From Hormiphora californensis (Eukaryota > Ctenophora > Tentaculata > Cydippida > Pleurobrachiidae), in assembly GCA_020137815.1 (NCBI GenBank), contig CM035352.1:3231131-3295130 (forward strand): a DNA stretch of 64,000 bases. The letters run 5' to 3'. Positions 39,300 through 64,000 of this stretch are shown one piece after another; position 1 is the stretch's first letter, and each line of letters begins with the position of its first letter. The translations under genes and the position numbers were made by a program. The notes beneath the pieces were generated by a model. The model had not been told where the DNA came from, did no database searches, and was given only the letters and a program-made list of their open reading frames with translations.

Positions 39300-39686
39300 C
39301 TCTCTCTCTCTCTCTCTCACTTTCTTTTTCTCTTGCACACCATCTCTTTTTTCTGAACTTTATTTCTCTCCCATTGTTCGAGAGTCTGTACAAAACAGGC
39401 GGACTCTGCCAAGAGTGGGCATGGTAAACACTAAACAGAGAAGTTAATGTCTATCAATTAACATAATTAAACCTAATAAATAACCGTATGCATCTATTTT
39501 TTAGACCTGAGTCTATCTACCCTCCTGCTAGTTATAATAGTGGTGAGACCAAAATAAGAAAATGAAGACATCTATAAATAAGTGATGACCAAAGCTTTCT
39601 CAAGAATGACTATTTTCTCAGGTCCATACTTCCGTGAGACACTTTTGATAAGCTGATGATCTCTATAACTAAGAGAGAGAGAGAGA

Positions 39687-39780
<94 letters not shown>

Positions 39781-39830
39781 GAGAGAGAAAGGGGGGGGGG
39801 GAGAGAAATAGAGAGTAAGACGGAAAGAAA
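39300..39830. repeat. CT and GA microsatellites
   Basis: A short CT run at 39300-39318 and a GA tract at 39669-39790, with GA-rich sequence continuing at about 40010-40110. No gene is recognised in 39030-40600. Confidence 0.85.
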
Positions 39831-40604
39831 TAGAAAGATATTAATTAGCGATGACAGACATTGAATGATTCTTTACACCACACACAATCAATGACAATAC
39901 ACATTGATAATTTGAGTGTATTTTTGACCGGATGTACAAACCAGAAAGATCATATCATAGAGAGAAAGTAAAAAAAGAGGGAGATTGATAACGAAAAGCA
40001 AATGAAAAGAAGAGAGAGAGTCGACTGTCGAGAGAGGGAGAGAGAGATGAGAGAGAGAGAGAGAGAAGCAGACAGAGCGAGAGAGAGAGAGCGAGAGACA
40101 GACAGAGAAAGTAATTAATCCTAATCAAACACCAGCAACGGGTTGCACTTGGTAATAACATCTCTTTATTAGTGTTGTTGCAGAGTGCTACTAGCTGCTA
40201 CCTTCCCACCACTACAGTTTCATAACAGAGCCCCCGAGAGAGAAGGTGGCAAAACTCTGTTACAACTGTTACAAATACGAATTATCGTGGACAGAGGCTT
40301 GAATGACAAGGAAAAAAAAGAAATTAAAAAACGAAACAGAAAAAAGAGATTTTGGAAGAAAACAGGAGGGAGAGCGAAGATATTTTGGAAAAAAAACAGG
40401 AGGGAGAGATTGAAGTTGGTCTGAAGTGTACTTTTAGAACATATTTTGCTCGACCAGAAGCTGTAAATTAAAAGTTAAATTCCTTTTCGGTAAGCTCTGG
40501 CACCTAGAAGTAGAAATTGTATACTTAAAAAAGTTGAAATGATTTTTACTTTTTCAGAATTTTGTCTGAAAGCTGAACTTCGAAATAGGGGGTCTTCCGA
40601 TATA

Positions 40605-40697
40605 CAGCCGGACCCCGATTTACCAGAACTATTATTTACAAACCCTTTCCCCGAGCATCCCGCATACCGGTAAATCGGGGCCCGACTGGTCCGACTG
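40605..40697. mobile_element. Pogo/Tigger-like MITE, 93 bp
   Basis: Begins CAGCCGGACCCCGATTTACC and ends in GGTCCGACTG with TA on both sides. A clear end-motif relative of elements at 40922, 60566, 26155 (damaged) and 32620. Confidence 0.75.
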
Positions 40698-40710
40698 TAT
40701 TGTCAGTACA

Positions 40711-40919
40711 CTTGATTTTGGGGTACTTTCCGCACTGAAAAGCACTGCAAATCTGCTGTTTGGTTTGGCGCCTGGCTCAAGTGCAAATCTGCTGTTGTTG
40801 ACTAAAGAACTACCACAGACAATTTAGTATTCGCACTCCCAGTGGTAGTTCTTTAGTAAAAAACAGCAGATTCGGAGTATTTTTCAGTGGGTCAGTGAGG
40901 AAAGTACCCCAAAATCAAG
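40711..40919. mobile_element. TA-flanked MITE, about 210 bp
   Basis: Inverted ends CTTGATTTTGGGGTACTTTC and its complement, with internal inverted GTAGTTCTTTAGT/ACTAAAGAACTAC. It lies directly between two pogo-like elements. Confidence 0.75.
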
Positions 40920-40921
40920 TA

Positions 40922-41093
40922 CAGTCGGACCCCGATTTACCGGGATGCTCGGGGGAAAGGATTTTGCCCGGTAAATCGGGGTGCCCGGTATATCGGGGTC
41001 AAATCCCATTAATTTCCTATATCGGGGGAAATTTATCCTCCCGGTAAATCGGGGTTCCGGTAAATCGGGGCCCGGTAAATCGGGGTCCGACTG
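40922..41093. mobile_element. Pogo/Tigger-like MITE, 172 bp, with internal end duplications
   Basis: Begins CAGTCGGACCCCGATTTACC and ends GGTAAATCGGGGTCCGACTG, flanked by TA. Inside, the terminal motif CCGGTAAATCGGGG is repeated several times. Confidence 0.82.
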
Positions 41094-41099
41094 TATGTT

Positions 41100-42027
41100 C
41101 TAACGGGGTTCTAACAATATTTATCGGAATACCTCTTTTTGTCTCGAACAACCAGACAAAATGCTCATAAAACAGAGTAAGGAGTAAAACTAAAATAAGT
41201 CAGCCTTCTAGCCTGAGCGTGACCAGTGAGCATCATAATATTCGAAACTTTCCATCCAATTTCAAATATATAATATGGTTCATATTATTTGAAATTGAAT
41301 ATGGCAATAACTAATGTGGAAGACACATTAGTTTTACTAATATGCGTATAATATGTAGTGGTATGAATAACTCTCAAAAAATATGGCTCATAAAACTCTA
41401 TTATAAGTTTCTATTTTCAATAGGAGGTTGCTTCAACTTGCACTATTAATGACGATAAAAAAATTAGCAGCTGCAACTTTGCTCAAAATATATAAGTGCA
41501 CTCTCTCTCCCTCTCTCCTTCTATACTGTAGTACTCGGAGAAGCACTAAACTCGGAGTGCTTGTGCCGTATAAGTAATGTATGACAGTTGTAATAGCTCT
41601 GATATAATGGGCGTTAAATCGTCGCTTCATCTCTCTCACTCCATCCCTCTCTCACACACACGTTCTCTCTTTCCCTCAATACAACCTCCTCCCCTCTCCT
41701 TATGAACAAGCCCCTCTCCTTATGAACAAGCCAGCAGTTACAAATTGGGCATCAAACCGTGAACTCTAAAACTCTAATTACAAAATGAGGCAGCAAAATA
41801 AAATTATCTGGCGTGCAGTGGTATCACAAATCTCCTTCACGCCATTTTCTGCTCAAAAAGAAAAAATCAAAATGCTCAACTCCTCCTTTCACGGTTTATT
41901 TTCATTTCAACAGACAACAAACAAGATAAACATGGGTCCATAACGCCCGGGCCCGTACCTTCTCCCTCGGATCACAACTCCGCAACAGATAAACAACTCA
42001 AAGTCACATAATACTGATATATTCCCC
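41100..42027. other. Intergenic region, no gene recognised
   Basis: AT-rich sequence with small inverted segments (near 41260-41330) and a short CT tract near 41500. A duplicated CCCCTCTCCTTATGAACAAG lies at 41692-41732. Confidence 0.5.
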
Positions 42028-55522
<13,495 letters not shown>

Positions 55523-57750
55523 CGCTTGACAATAGAAGAGAGATATTAGTTTTTGAAATGTTGGGGACTTTTTCAAGGGACAGGCATCCAATATTTTGAT
55601 TTTTTTCAAATGAATGTCTCCGGTTTCTGATATAGTTACAAATTTATCCGGATTGCGTTGAGAAATCTTTCCAGTGCGGCCGGGCAACCATGGTTTATTT
55701 CCATACGCTTTTGGGAAGTCGTTCGAGGCCCGAGAGGGGAATGGAAAAAAAACCAAAAATCGTGCGAAAATTTCACTCGCGACTAAAAATTTCTGCAATT
55801 ATACAAGAATGAAATGCGAATATACGGACGTACCAATATCGGCAATAATCAACGCGCATGAAGAATACTCGGCCGCGACATGGTCACCACCTTTTGAGTG
55901 ACGAAGCGACTGTCGGACGTAACACTCAAATTGCACAGAGAAAAGAATTACATTCAATAAAATCTGTTGCCATTCAAACTCAAGACATTCCCCATAAATT
56001 CTTCTCAGAATGATGCAAGAGATCTCATAAGACTAGTCTTCTGCACCGTTTCTTGTTCTGTAGGACTATGCCTCCTAGTTTGCCAGGTTGCACAAAAAAT
56101 AGACATAGAAACTGTTTCAATTTATTTTAGAGTCTCTCCATCATTTATTCGGTCTCAACTTGTCTGGTCGTCACAAGCCATTGATAACCTTGTCACACGC
56201 TACAGTTTCATGTGCACACCACCTCTTCACCAGGAAAAGTGAGAATAAACAATTTCTTTTGGCAGTTGCTTGCATCCATAGATGACCAGCAATTTTGAGC
56301 GGATTCATTGCTGTCAATCAATTATCTTCACAGCGCTTGAAGTTTCTAATTCTCTAAACTATTTCCGTGGTCATTGGGTTGGTCAATTACCTTGTTGGCG
56401 ATGAAAGCTAAACCATTATGCATTTGGGTCTAAGTGGATATTGTGTTATTGATTTCGCACTAGATTATTTACCACTGCGCCTGTCAACATATCTGTTCCA
56501 ATGGACAGGCTCCAAGTGACAAATTTGACAAGAATAGCTGTTATACATCCAGTCCTGTGCAGCTCAGCACTGTTAACTATGGTTTAGTTTTTTTACACTG
56601 GCTGTAATAGTTCAAAGTGACAAAATCTTGACAAGCTGCTGTTTTTAACATCCAGGTCCTGGCACACTAACTCACTGTTAACTATGGCTTTAGTTTTACT
56701 TCAGCATGGTTGAATTGTTATGTTTTGCAACTTACATTTTTCAAATCTATTCAGACTTAGTAATTAGTATGAGCTGTCTGGCGGAGTCTGTCTGTTCGGC
56801 ACTTTAAGCGCCTCGCGAAAGCTCACACCGGGCCGAAGGCCCGGTGTGAGAGCTGACAGGCAAGGAACATGCCAACTTGCTACACGGCCACAGATAGTGA
56901 GTAGCGGAATTAACCATTTACAAAACATAGTTAATCACAATGAAAAATAGTATTAGTAATGTACAGCAATATGGAAACTACGATACCATGCTTTTTGAAA
57001 ATACCCTATAAGTTTCCTAACACGGTCGCTTGTAGTGGGAAAACGGTAATGGAAAACGAAGATACAGTAAGACGACGCGCAACCGTGACCAATCAGGGCG
57101 CTAGTACGTGCTGACACATGAACTTTTTGCCGCGTGTTATGCACCGTGCGCGTCTCCTTACTGTATTTTGCGTTACCGTATTTTGACTGCAAGCAGCACT
57201 GTACGGTCCGCTTATCAGCTGTAAAATTTGTCAGGCAATGCGCTGACCCCCTTTACCGTGTGCTCAGTATGATGAGAGTGGTCAGCTGCATCGCGCTGAC
57301 ATTGGTGTCTATGTCACCAAGCTCTGAAAGTGTTGGAAGCTCCAAGCTTCAAGCTAAAAGGCGGCATAGGGTAGCGACTGGCTATTTGAAATGGCATCAG
57401 TTATATATATAATATATATTTGCCTATCAAGTTACTTCAAAACATCAATCATTCTCAATATCAGCATACAAAAACCTGCCAGCATACTGCATGCAGTTGC
57501 ATTTCTCCAAAATCTACATAAAGCATCAATATTCAATGTCAATTACAAGAATAGCTTAACATACTTTACTTTTGTATCACATGTAACTATAAGGTAATTT
57601 AGAAAACTAACACACAGCAAATCTGAATAACAAAACCCTGGCACAGCTCAAGCACACAAAAACACAAATCTCTGATTATCTGAAGTTCGAACCCATACAC
57701 GATTCATGTGTTTTGAGGTCAATTTGCAGTACCTGTCAATAGATCACAGG
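55523..57750. other. Intergenic region between MIB2 and the SDR gene
   Basis: Probably contains the MIB2 promoter near 55530-55930. A tandem duplication of about 107 bp lies at 56505-56715 (AACTATGG...TTTAGTTTT occurs twice). A diverged CTGTCTGGCGG element with an internal CTCACACCGGGCC hairpin is at 56776-56870. An imperfect inverted repeat spans about 57038-57190 (ATACAGTAAG...CTTACTGTAT). Confidence 0.6.
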
Positions 57751-57761
57751 GATCTCTAAGG

Positions 57762-57870
57762 CAGCAACCGACCGAACCAAGTAAACAACCAATCAGAGCT
57801 CGCTATTTAGGTCACGTGACTGGTCATCAGCCAATCAGGGACCAGTATTTCCTGATTCGGTCGGTTCCTG
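57762..57870. mobile_element. 109-bp hAT-like MITE, copy 3
   Basis: Ends CAGCAACCGACCGAA and TTCGGTCGGTTCCTG, with perfect 8-bp duplications CTCTAAGG at 57754-57761 and 57871-57878. It is slightly more diverged than the other two copies. It lies 39 bp downstream of the SDR stop codon. Confidence 0.93.
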
Positions 57871-57908
57871 CTCTAAGGGCTGCAGCTTTATCACATTAGG
57901 ATCTGCAG

Positions 57909-60905
57909 TTAGGATTGATGGCCCTTGGGGAACATTTCCAAGTCAATACAGTCCCTCAGCACCTCTCTCAGACTCTCCTGGGTCACACTTGGTTTGTTTA
58001 ATGTGAAGCCCGTTTTGGCGAGTTTGTCTGCAGATGCACGAACGTTTAGGTTGTCTAGTTGGGCTGAGTAGATGAAGGGAGAGAGGGGCGTGTTTTGAAT
58101 ACCCTCCTTCGCACACATCTCACTCCACGGCTTCATGTGCTTCTCGTTAACCTAAACAAGAAGAAGAATGGTAGTAGAATTAGATAAGGAAGAATGGTAG
58201 TAGGATTAGATAAGGAAGAATGGTAGTAGGATTAGATAATAACTATCATTATCTGAATATCTGAATTATATCCGTTGATCAGCGAACTTTTTAAAAGCAT
58301 CAATAATCTCCAATTAATTTGAAAGTTTCAAACAATTCATGTATTATACCCTACCTCTTCAGCCATATCTTTCAGGCTCATCGCGGCCAGCATGCTCAGC
58401 AGGGTACTGATGTACTCATGTTTAATACTAAATATCCCTGACACGTGCCGGCATATCGTATCAATCGTCGTGTCACCCTCATCAACGAGATTGTATACTT
58501 GTCCTGAAAATGAAGTAGTAGACTCTCTTTTTTTAGGCCACACGTGCTGTCTGGCGCCGCGCCCATCTGAGCGCACTCATTTGAAAATCAAATTGGGGTA
58601 TGGCGCCGCCAGATAGGCCACGCGAGGCTGTATCTCTGTCAGTGGCATGATATTACCCATATTGAAGTCTCCCAACCATAGTAATGTATGCGGCTAGTTA
58701 TTAATTTGAAAGATAAACACTATGAGAATTCCCAGAAACATTTATTTAGGGTAAACCGGGGCAATTCGAACAACTGGGGCAATTCGAACATAGTACTGCC
58801 CGTCTCTCACCTAGTTAAGCTATCATAATGACGTCATCCTATCTCCAGAAGAAAACTGCTCGTTCGAGCCTGCCCGTTACCACTAAATAGGCTCTAGATC
58901 CGGTTTAAGTTGGTCAATTTCCGATTTGAAAAAACCAGCTGAAAGCTAATAATATCAGCTTTCAGATGGTATAAAAATTATTTAAATATTCGCATGTTTT
59001 CATTCCAAATTCTGGTAAATTAAGATTACCGGGGCAATTCGAACAACCGGGGCAATTCGAACATGGGCAATTTGGTTAACACACCGGGGCAATTTGGTTA
59101 ACTCCCGGGCCAATGATGGGCAGTTCTTTGCACCACGTGATCACGCGTGATACCGGGGCAATTCGAGCAAGAACGACCAGCGTGTAGATTGCGTGTAGAT
59201 TACATTGTTCGAATTGCCCCCACCTCTAACAACACCAGGCGGGAATCTTCTTCTGGTGTTGTGAGGACGTTCACGTGACTCCCACGTGACGAAATAAAGC
59301 ACTCCTATTGGTGATAACCAAATTGCCCCGGTACCATTTTTTCCGACCAAAATTTTTAAATTAGTTATTTAGTTAAGTAAATGATGGTCCCTAGAGTTGA
59401 AATTTATCTTATTTGAAAGATAAAATAATGAACTTTAATCCTATATAATTTTTTTCATTGTATCTTTTTTTAAATGGGAGTGAGAACCGATTAAGTAAAA
59501 AGTTAACCATTTTGCCCCGGTTTACCCTATATCGCAACCCAATAGTAGAGCCTTGATGCTCTACTATTTGGTTGCGATATAATTATAGGTCTCTACCGAG
59601 ATCGAGAGAGAGGGATGCCAAGGTTCAGTAAAAATGCATACCTCTTGGTAGGTCAGGAAGAGCAATCAAGTGAGATATCGCCCTGCATACGTCCTCAACA
59701 TGCACCGTATTTATAAACATATCTTTCGACCAAATTAATCGCATCGTCTCCTTCAGGTGGCTGCAGGTAGAAGGGTCATTATGTAAGATAAATTGGCCTA
59801 CAACTATTGTGATAATATCTCATCTATTTGGGATGGTCCAGCTAGTACTATTAAGCTGGTTTTGTGAGCCAAGTCTACTGCCTAGAGATCTATGTGGTAT
59901 ATGGAAATCCCTCTCTCATGTAATATCTTGTACGACACGTCTTTAGAAGTGTCCAAGAAGTCCTTTTCAATATATATGCATAGATATTAAAAAACTCAAA
60001 TTATACCGAACTTCGAATGCCAGGTCATTATACTTCAATTTTATGACACAATGCGGAATGAGAGGACTACCCCTGACACAATCACCATTGGTACTCTCTC
60101 TATATTGAATCACATCTATAGTCTTGGGGCCGGTATCACAGATAGTTGGTATTAACCCCCTCTCTCCCTGACTCTAGTAAGAGGGGTAATATCGTTACCA
60201 ACACAATGATCATGGTACCTGTAAATTGCAGCAATAACGAGCTGTGACGTCACGTATCCGCTCCTATCTCCTGGACCATAAACCACCCCGCACCTCAATA
60301 CCACATAGTTTAGACCTAGAGAGAGAGAGAGGGGTTATATCATGAAGGGTTAGGGGGAGACCTCCTATCTCCCGGACCGTAAACCACCCCGCACCTCAAT
60401 ACCACATAGTTTAGACCTAGAGAGAGAGGGGTTATATCATGAGTTAGGTCTGGGGAGACCTAGAGAGGGGTTATATAGGGTTTAGACATGAGTTAATGGT
60501 TTTTATACCATATTCGTTTTTACCATAAATTATGTTAAATATATTCAGCTTTATGTTGAGCAATACAGTCGGCCCCCGATTTACCGGAACCCCGATTTAC
60601 CAGGCAAAACCTTGTTTATAAAATAAAAAATAATTGTATGAACAATACAAGCAAAACCTTTCCCCCGAGCATCCTGATAATTCAGGATCCGGCTGTAGTT
60701 AGTTTCTATTTGCCTGGCTAGACTGTGTTTCGGGCGCCCCGAATCCTTTACCCTTCCTTTACAAATGTAAAGGGAGGGTTAGAACATAGCAAGTTTCTAT
60801 GAGAATGATCTTGAGCGAAACTCACCAGGAATTTTAGAGATTCCCTCCTCCGCTTTCAGCTTGCTGCAGTCAAGATCATACTTAGGATGTGTCTTAGGCG
60901 TCCTC
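57909..60905 (-). CDS. Extended short-chain dehydrogenase/reductase (NAD-dependent epimerase family), 3' exons
   Basis: Five exons on the minus strand join in phase: 60826-60905, 60219-60315, 59642-59760, 58355-58503 and 57909-58151. They encode RTPKTHPKYDLDCSKLKAEE, then LNYVVLRCGVVYGPGDRSG (conserved LRxxxVYGPGD of extended SDRs), HLKETMRLIWSKDMFINTVH plus VEDVCRAI, QVYNLVDEGDTTIDTICRHV, and VNEKHMKPWSEMCAKEGIQN to the stop. This order matches the C-terminal half of uncharacterised epimerase-like SDRs of invertebrates and protists. The N-terminal Rossmann exons (glycine motif, Ser-Tyr-Lys) were not found between 60906 and 64000 and may lie further on; the YDLDCSK segment may be the catalytic YxxxK region. 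The substrate is unknown. Confidence 0.82.
58547..58616. mobile_element. 70-bp CTGTCTGGCG-family MITE
   Basis: Ends CTGTCTGGCGCCGCGCC and GGCGCCGCCAGATAG. Flanked by GGCCACACG and GGCCACGCG, an imperfect 9-bp duplication. SDR intron. Confidence 0.75.
58749..59527. mobile_element. 779-bp TA-flanked element with repeated CCGGGGCAATT motifs
   Basis: Inverted ends GGGTAAACCGGGGCAA and TTGCCCCGGTTTACCC, with TA at both borders (58747-58748 and 59528-59529), as in Tc1/mariner/pogo-type DNA transposons. The motif GGGGCAATT(C/T)G occurs at least seven times inside in both orientations. No transposase frame. Confidence 0.82.
59528..59582. repeat. Small hairpin next to the TA-flanked element
   Basis: TATATCGCAACCCAATAGTA pairs with its near complement around a loop CCTTGAT. 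Confidence 0.75.
60357..60442. repeat. Partial duplicate of an SDR exon
   Basis: The segment CCTCCTATCTCCCGGACCGT through the acceptor and into the upstream intron repeats 60265-60350 with a few changes. It covers the first half of exon 60219-60315 including its acceptor site. Confidence 0.85.
60566..60695. mobile_element. Pogo/Tigger-like MITE, 130 bp
   Basis: Begins CAGTCGGCCCCCGATTTACC, ends in GGATCCGGCTG, TA on both sides. SDR intron. Confidence 0.72.
60710..60792. mobile_element. Micro-MITE, 83 bp
   Basis: TTGCCTGGCTAG to ACATAGCAA, with perfect 8-bp duplications GTTTCTAT at 60702-60709 and 60793-60800. It ends 33 bp from the SDR exon 60826-60905. Confidence 0.9.
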
Positions 60906-62831
60906 CTGAAGTAATTTAATTAGTAGTAATTAACTAATAATTAAAGTGTAATTCTTTAAACCCTCTAACGTAGAATGCAGAAAGAAAAAGCACGTTCCAT
61001 ATAGGAAGTAACCAACTTAGTAATGCCAAGGGGATATAGTCGAGTCTTGGGATAGTAGGATATGAATCTCGCTGATATTTCAAACCCCTAAGTATTCCAA
61101 TCTGCCTTGTTAGTGCTGTCAGGACCAATATAGAGGGGTTATTTCGTAACCAAAGTTCTCGCGTGCTTATTTGAAGAAATGAGAATAGGGTCAGGCCAAT
61201 GGCTCTGACAGTGTTAGATTGATTGATGAAGCATCTGATATTATCCTAGATGATATTGATATGATTGGAATATATGCGAAACTGCTATTTGATTAGTTTT
61301 TTTCTCTAGTTTCTAGGTAGGGATCATTCCAGGAATCAAAACAAATCGATTTCTCTCCCACTTTCAATCAATACCCCATCTTCATATTCATTCCCCATCT
61401 TCATATTCATTCCTTGACCCAGCCTTGCTGCTTGGGTACAGTGTCCCCTCTCTTCTTGGGAAGGGGGAAGGAGAGAGGGAGTGAAAGTTCTCTATCCCTC
61501 ACTCGCCCCCATCCCTAACTAAACGTAGCGCGTGCGATAACATGAGAGAGACAGCGCAGGAGGATAGAAGAAGGGGGGATATCATACCCAACCTTGCTGC
61601 AGACTCGATACAAAAACCCTTGTTTACTGACTCAATATATGTAAGCCCGGTCCCCCAGCTATTGTCTGCGAGCATGTGTGGACCAATTTGTTTCACTAAT
61701 GATCATTAGATATAGCACGCATACGCCTATAGTTTGCAATAGTTCAATATCATTTACCAAAGCTCATCATCAGACATGTACGTTTTGTTGTCCTCCCTCT
61801 CCTTGTAAATGCAGGGCACCTTTATTTAGTCTAGTCTAGTCTAAATAAATACAGCTTTCAATCCGCAGATTGGTCGTTCAGTAAACTCAACAAGGGATTG
61901 GGTATGCCGTCCCCTGCTGCAGGTCCCTTCTCTCGGGGGAGGGGGGTCCCTTTTCTCCCATGTTATTTCTTACAGTTTGCACTGCAATGTATACAGTACG
62001 GTCAGTAAATCAATTCCCTCCTAAACAGGAAAGAGGCTAGCGAGGGGGGGGGGGGGGTACCAGAGCCTCTGGTACCACTATAGCTTCTAGTCCAGACGTT
62101 AAATTTAATGAGTTTATATAAGACTGACCCAGGTAGCCTAAATATATTGGATTAACCAGGCCACGAAACTGCCACGTCTCCCCCTTACTCAACAAGCCGC
62201 GTTGGTAAGGAACGACAGGAGTTTTCCGTCATAAAATAGTTATCCTCCCAAACGGGTTAAAAGGTTAACATAACCCGTAAAATATAAATACCGCAGCACA
62301 GCGAGAGAAATGATTGTGCACTGTCAGGTCAATGCAAATGCTCTGACCTCAGTTCTCGCGAAAGAAAGGAGAATATATAGGGTCAGGCCAATGCTCTGAC
62401 CAGGATTGTGCAAGACCAAGCTGTTCAATTTATCTATATGTAGAAGAACTCCATAACCTTTTATAATGTTCTAGATACTCGAAATTTTAGGTTGTTAACA
62501 GCTTGAGGCACACAGCTTAAGGTATGGGTGCGTTTTTTTGTATAAAGGGGGAGGGTGGTTAGAGCAAAACCTAGGTTAAGAAACTTGTTCCTTTCTTTTA
62601 ATTACGTCAGCCTTTCATTTCTCTAAATGCGAGCTGGCGGATGCGATCGGTGCTCTAAAATTATTCGAAGCGGATGAGATTAAATACTCTTCTCCCAACC
62701 GTATCTAGCCAATATTTCATTATTATCATTATGGAGTACACCACTCATTCTTCAGATCTAACCATCGTCCCTCATTCTTGATCCCTTTCTAACACTTATA
62801 GTTTCATTCTGTAAATCTTCCCCCTCGGACA
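60906..62831. other. Region without a recognised gene
   Basis: It should hold intron sequence of the SDR gene if that gene extends to the right. A dispersed block (TTCTCGCG...AGGGTCAGGCCAATG...CTCTGAC) occurs at 61157-61213 and 62353-62402. A TTTAGTCTAGTCTAGTCTAAA run is at 61833. A G-run hairpin (GGTACCAGAGCCTCTGGTACC) is at 62058. Confidence 0.5.
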
Positions 62832-62905
62832 TTGCCTGGCTAGACTGTGTTTCGGGCGCCCCGCCCCCGAATTACAAATGTAAAGGGAGGGTTAGAACAT
62901 AGCAA
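62832..62905. mobile_element. Micro-MITE, 74 bp
   Basis: TTGCCTGGCTAG to ACATAGCAA, with perfect 8-bp duplications CTCGGACA at 62824-62831 and 62906-62913. Nearly identical at both ends to the copy at 60710. Confidence 0.9.
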
Positions 62906-62913
62906 CTCGGACA

Positions 62914-63518
62914 GATGCCAATTTGTTATACAGCTGTCATGACAGCTCTCCAGAACATATTTGGCCTGACAGTTATATTATGCAGCCATAACAGCCATGA
63001 TATACCATGGCAATATTGTTATTACTATATTATATACCCTGCTAACTTAAATAATGCGCCAGTGGCGAGAAGTCCCACTAGCGCGCTCTCAGTAAACAGC
63101 CAGTCCAGCGGCAGATTATTTCCCACTGGCAGGTTATTTATTTTTAACTCCTACGTAACATTCAAAGTGTGTGTAAATGATCAGTTCTTACTAAAATACA
63201 GAGGGAACACTATGTGCAACACTTACACACTACATTGGAGAGAAAGAAAGGACACATTCCGTCAATTACTCTCTCTTTATCTCCCCTTTTGTCTCACTAT
63301 CTCTTTCTCTGTGTTATTTGTGACATGCCCCTTATCAGGCTATTTCTTTCACTCTCTTTCCTTAGCAACTGCTTAGTAACTGTTACCAAACAGTGTACAC
63401 TCAATTGTGACGTGTTTTTAACTATTTCTCAGTTCTCTTTGTGTGTTTTGATTAATGTTCTCTCTCTTGTTGGTGTGTAATACTTGAAATAAACAACTAA
63501 AGCAGGGTATATAACCCA
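62914..63518. other. Region without a recognised gene
   Basis: A decayed relative of the following element lies near 63040-63140 (AATGCGCCAGTGGCGAGA). Open frames here are CT-rich or hydrophobic and lack support. Confidence 0.45.
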
Positions 63519-63702
63519 TAAACTCTGACCACTGGCACGTTATAGGTTTAAACCCCTCCGCCTCTCCCTCGGCTCCGCCTCGGGATCGTCGTCGTGATTT
63601 AAACCAGTTTATCCGCCAGCGGCGGATAAACTTCAGCTAACTTCTCCCAGCGGCGCGCTGGGAGAAAGTTATCTGAAATAACGCGCCAGTGGCCAGAGTT
63701 TA
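63519..63702. mobile_element. Hairpin-rich MITE of about 184 bp
   Basis: Outer inverted ends TAAACTCTGACCACTGGC and GCCAGTGGCCAGAGTTTA. Internal hairpins: TTTATCCGCC/GGCGGATAAA, CTTCTCCCAGCG/CGCTGGGAGAAAG and GGTTTAAA/TTTAAACC. Same organisation as 36970-37160. Confidence 0.78.
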
Positions 63703-64000
63703 TGCCTCATATATATGATGCATGACATGCAGTACATATATGTGAAATCATGACTGATGGATTGATATATCCAATAATTATGATTGATTAATCATATACC
63801 TTCAGCGGTTATTTTATATTCGCTAGAATAGTAGAATATGATTTATTATACATGTAAAGTGAATTGCTCATAATCATTGACGGTATGGTGTCAAACGACT
63901 CATGAGTCCTCTCCATGTCTAACGGTATGGTTCTTATAACTATCGATCCCTCTCTTAAGAGTGATGAATGAAGGGTTTTAAGGGTTAGCAAACCATAGCG

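Noticed and set aside
61499-61696. Minus-strand frame of 65 residues as an upstream SDR exon
   Set aside because: It has no Rossmann glycine motif or splice signals and does not resemble the SDR N-terminus.

Overview
This is eukaryotic, animal nuclear DNA. The genes have GT-AG introns with consistent phases. They encode animal-type proteins: a Mindbomb E3 ligase, sestrin, ORC2, FBXL4, the complex I assembly factor NDUFAF2 and a Ly6/uPAR-like receptor. The space between and inside genes is filled with microsatellites and small inverted-repeat transposons. The mix (short introns, intronless genes, a protease with ShKT domains, very many MITEs) suggests a marine invertebrate, perhaps a sponge or another non-bilaterian. 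That placement is inference; the window holds no decisive marker.

Layout. At 0.17-7.2 kb, four minus-strand genes run head to tail: FBXL4, a GNAT acetyltransferase and NDUFAF2 (all intronless), then ORC2 (six exons seen, running off the left edge). An intronless papain-like cysteine protease with two ShKT domains sits on the same strand inside ORC2 intron 4. At 8.3-9.8 kb a 1.36-kb hAT-like foldback element is inserted in a much smaller MITE. At 10-30.1 kb is a plus-strand sestrin gene of at least 12 exons. Its introns hold a piggyBac-like foldback, hAT MITEs and stretches of poor sequence. At 30.1-31.6 kb are two unrecognised minus-strand ORFs. At 33.1-36.9 kb a Ly6-like receptor gene has a first intron containing a collapsed G-rich array and a 20-bp minisatellite. 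At 37-41.1 kb there are only transposons, including a 997-bp palindrome. At 42.0-55.5 kb is a complete 16-exon Mindbomb (MIB2-type) gene on the minus strand, predicted 966 residues, with an intronless membrane-protein gene nested in its longest intron. At 57.9-60.9 kb are the 3' exons of an extended SDR gene on the minus strand. The last 3 kb hold repeats only.

The genes do not form one pathway. Sestrin acts in leucine and stress signalling to TORC1, Mindbomb in Notch ligand ubiquitination, ORC2 in replication origins, and FBXL4 and NDUFAF2 in mitochondria. The repeated themes are structural: intronless genes nested in introns on the same strand, and MITEs with intact target duplications landing on splice donors or stop codons.

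Sequence quality is uneven. Roughly 20.9-27.1, 28.8-29.0 and 33.8-35.6 kb have homopolymers expanded beyond what is plausible, and two otherwise good genes carry single-base homopolymer frameshifts. These look like consensus errors rather than biology. All calls were made by reading the sequence; no searches were run.
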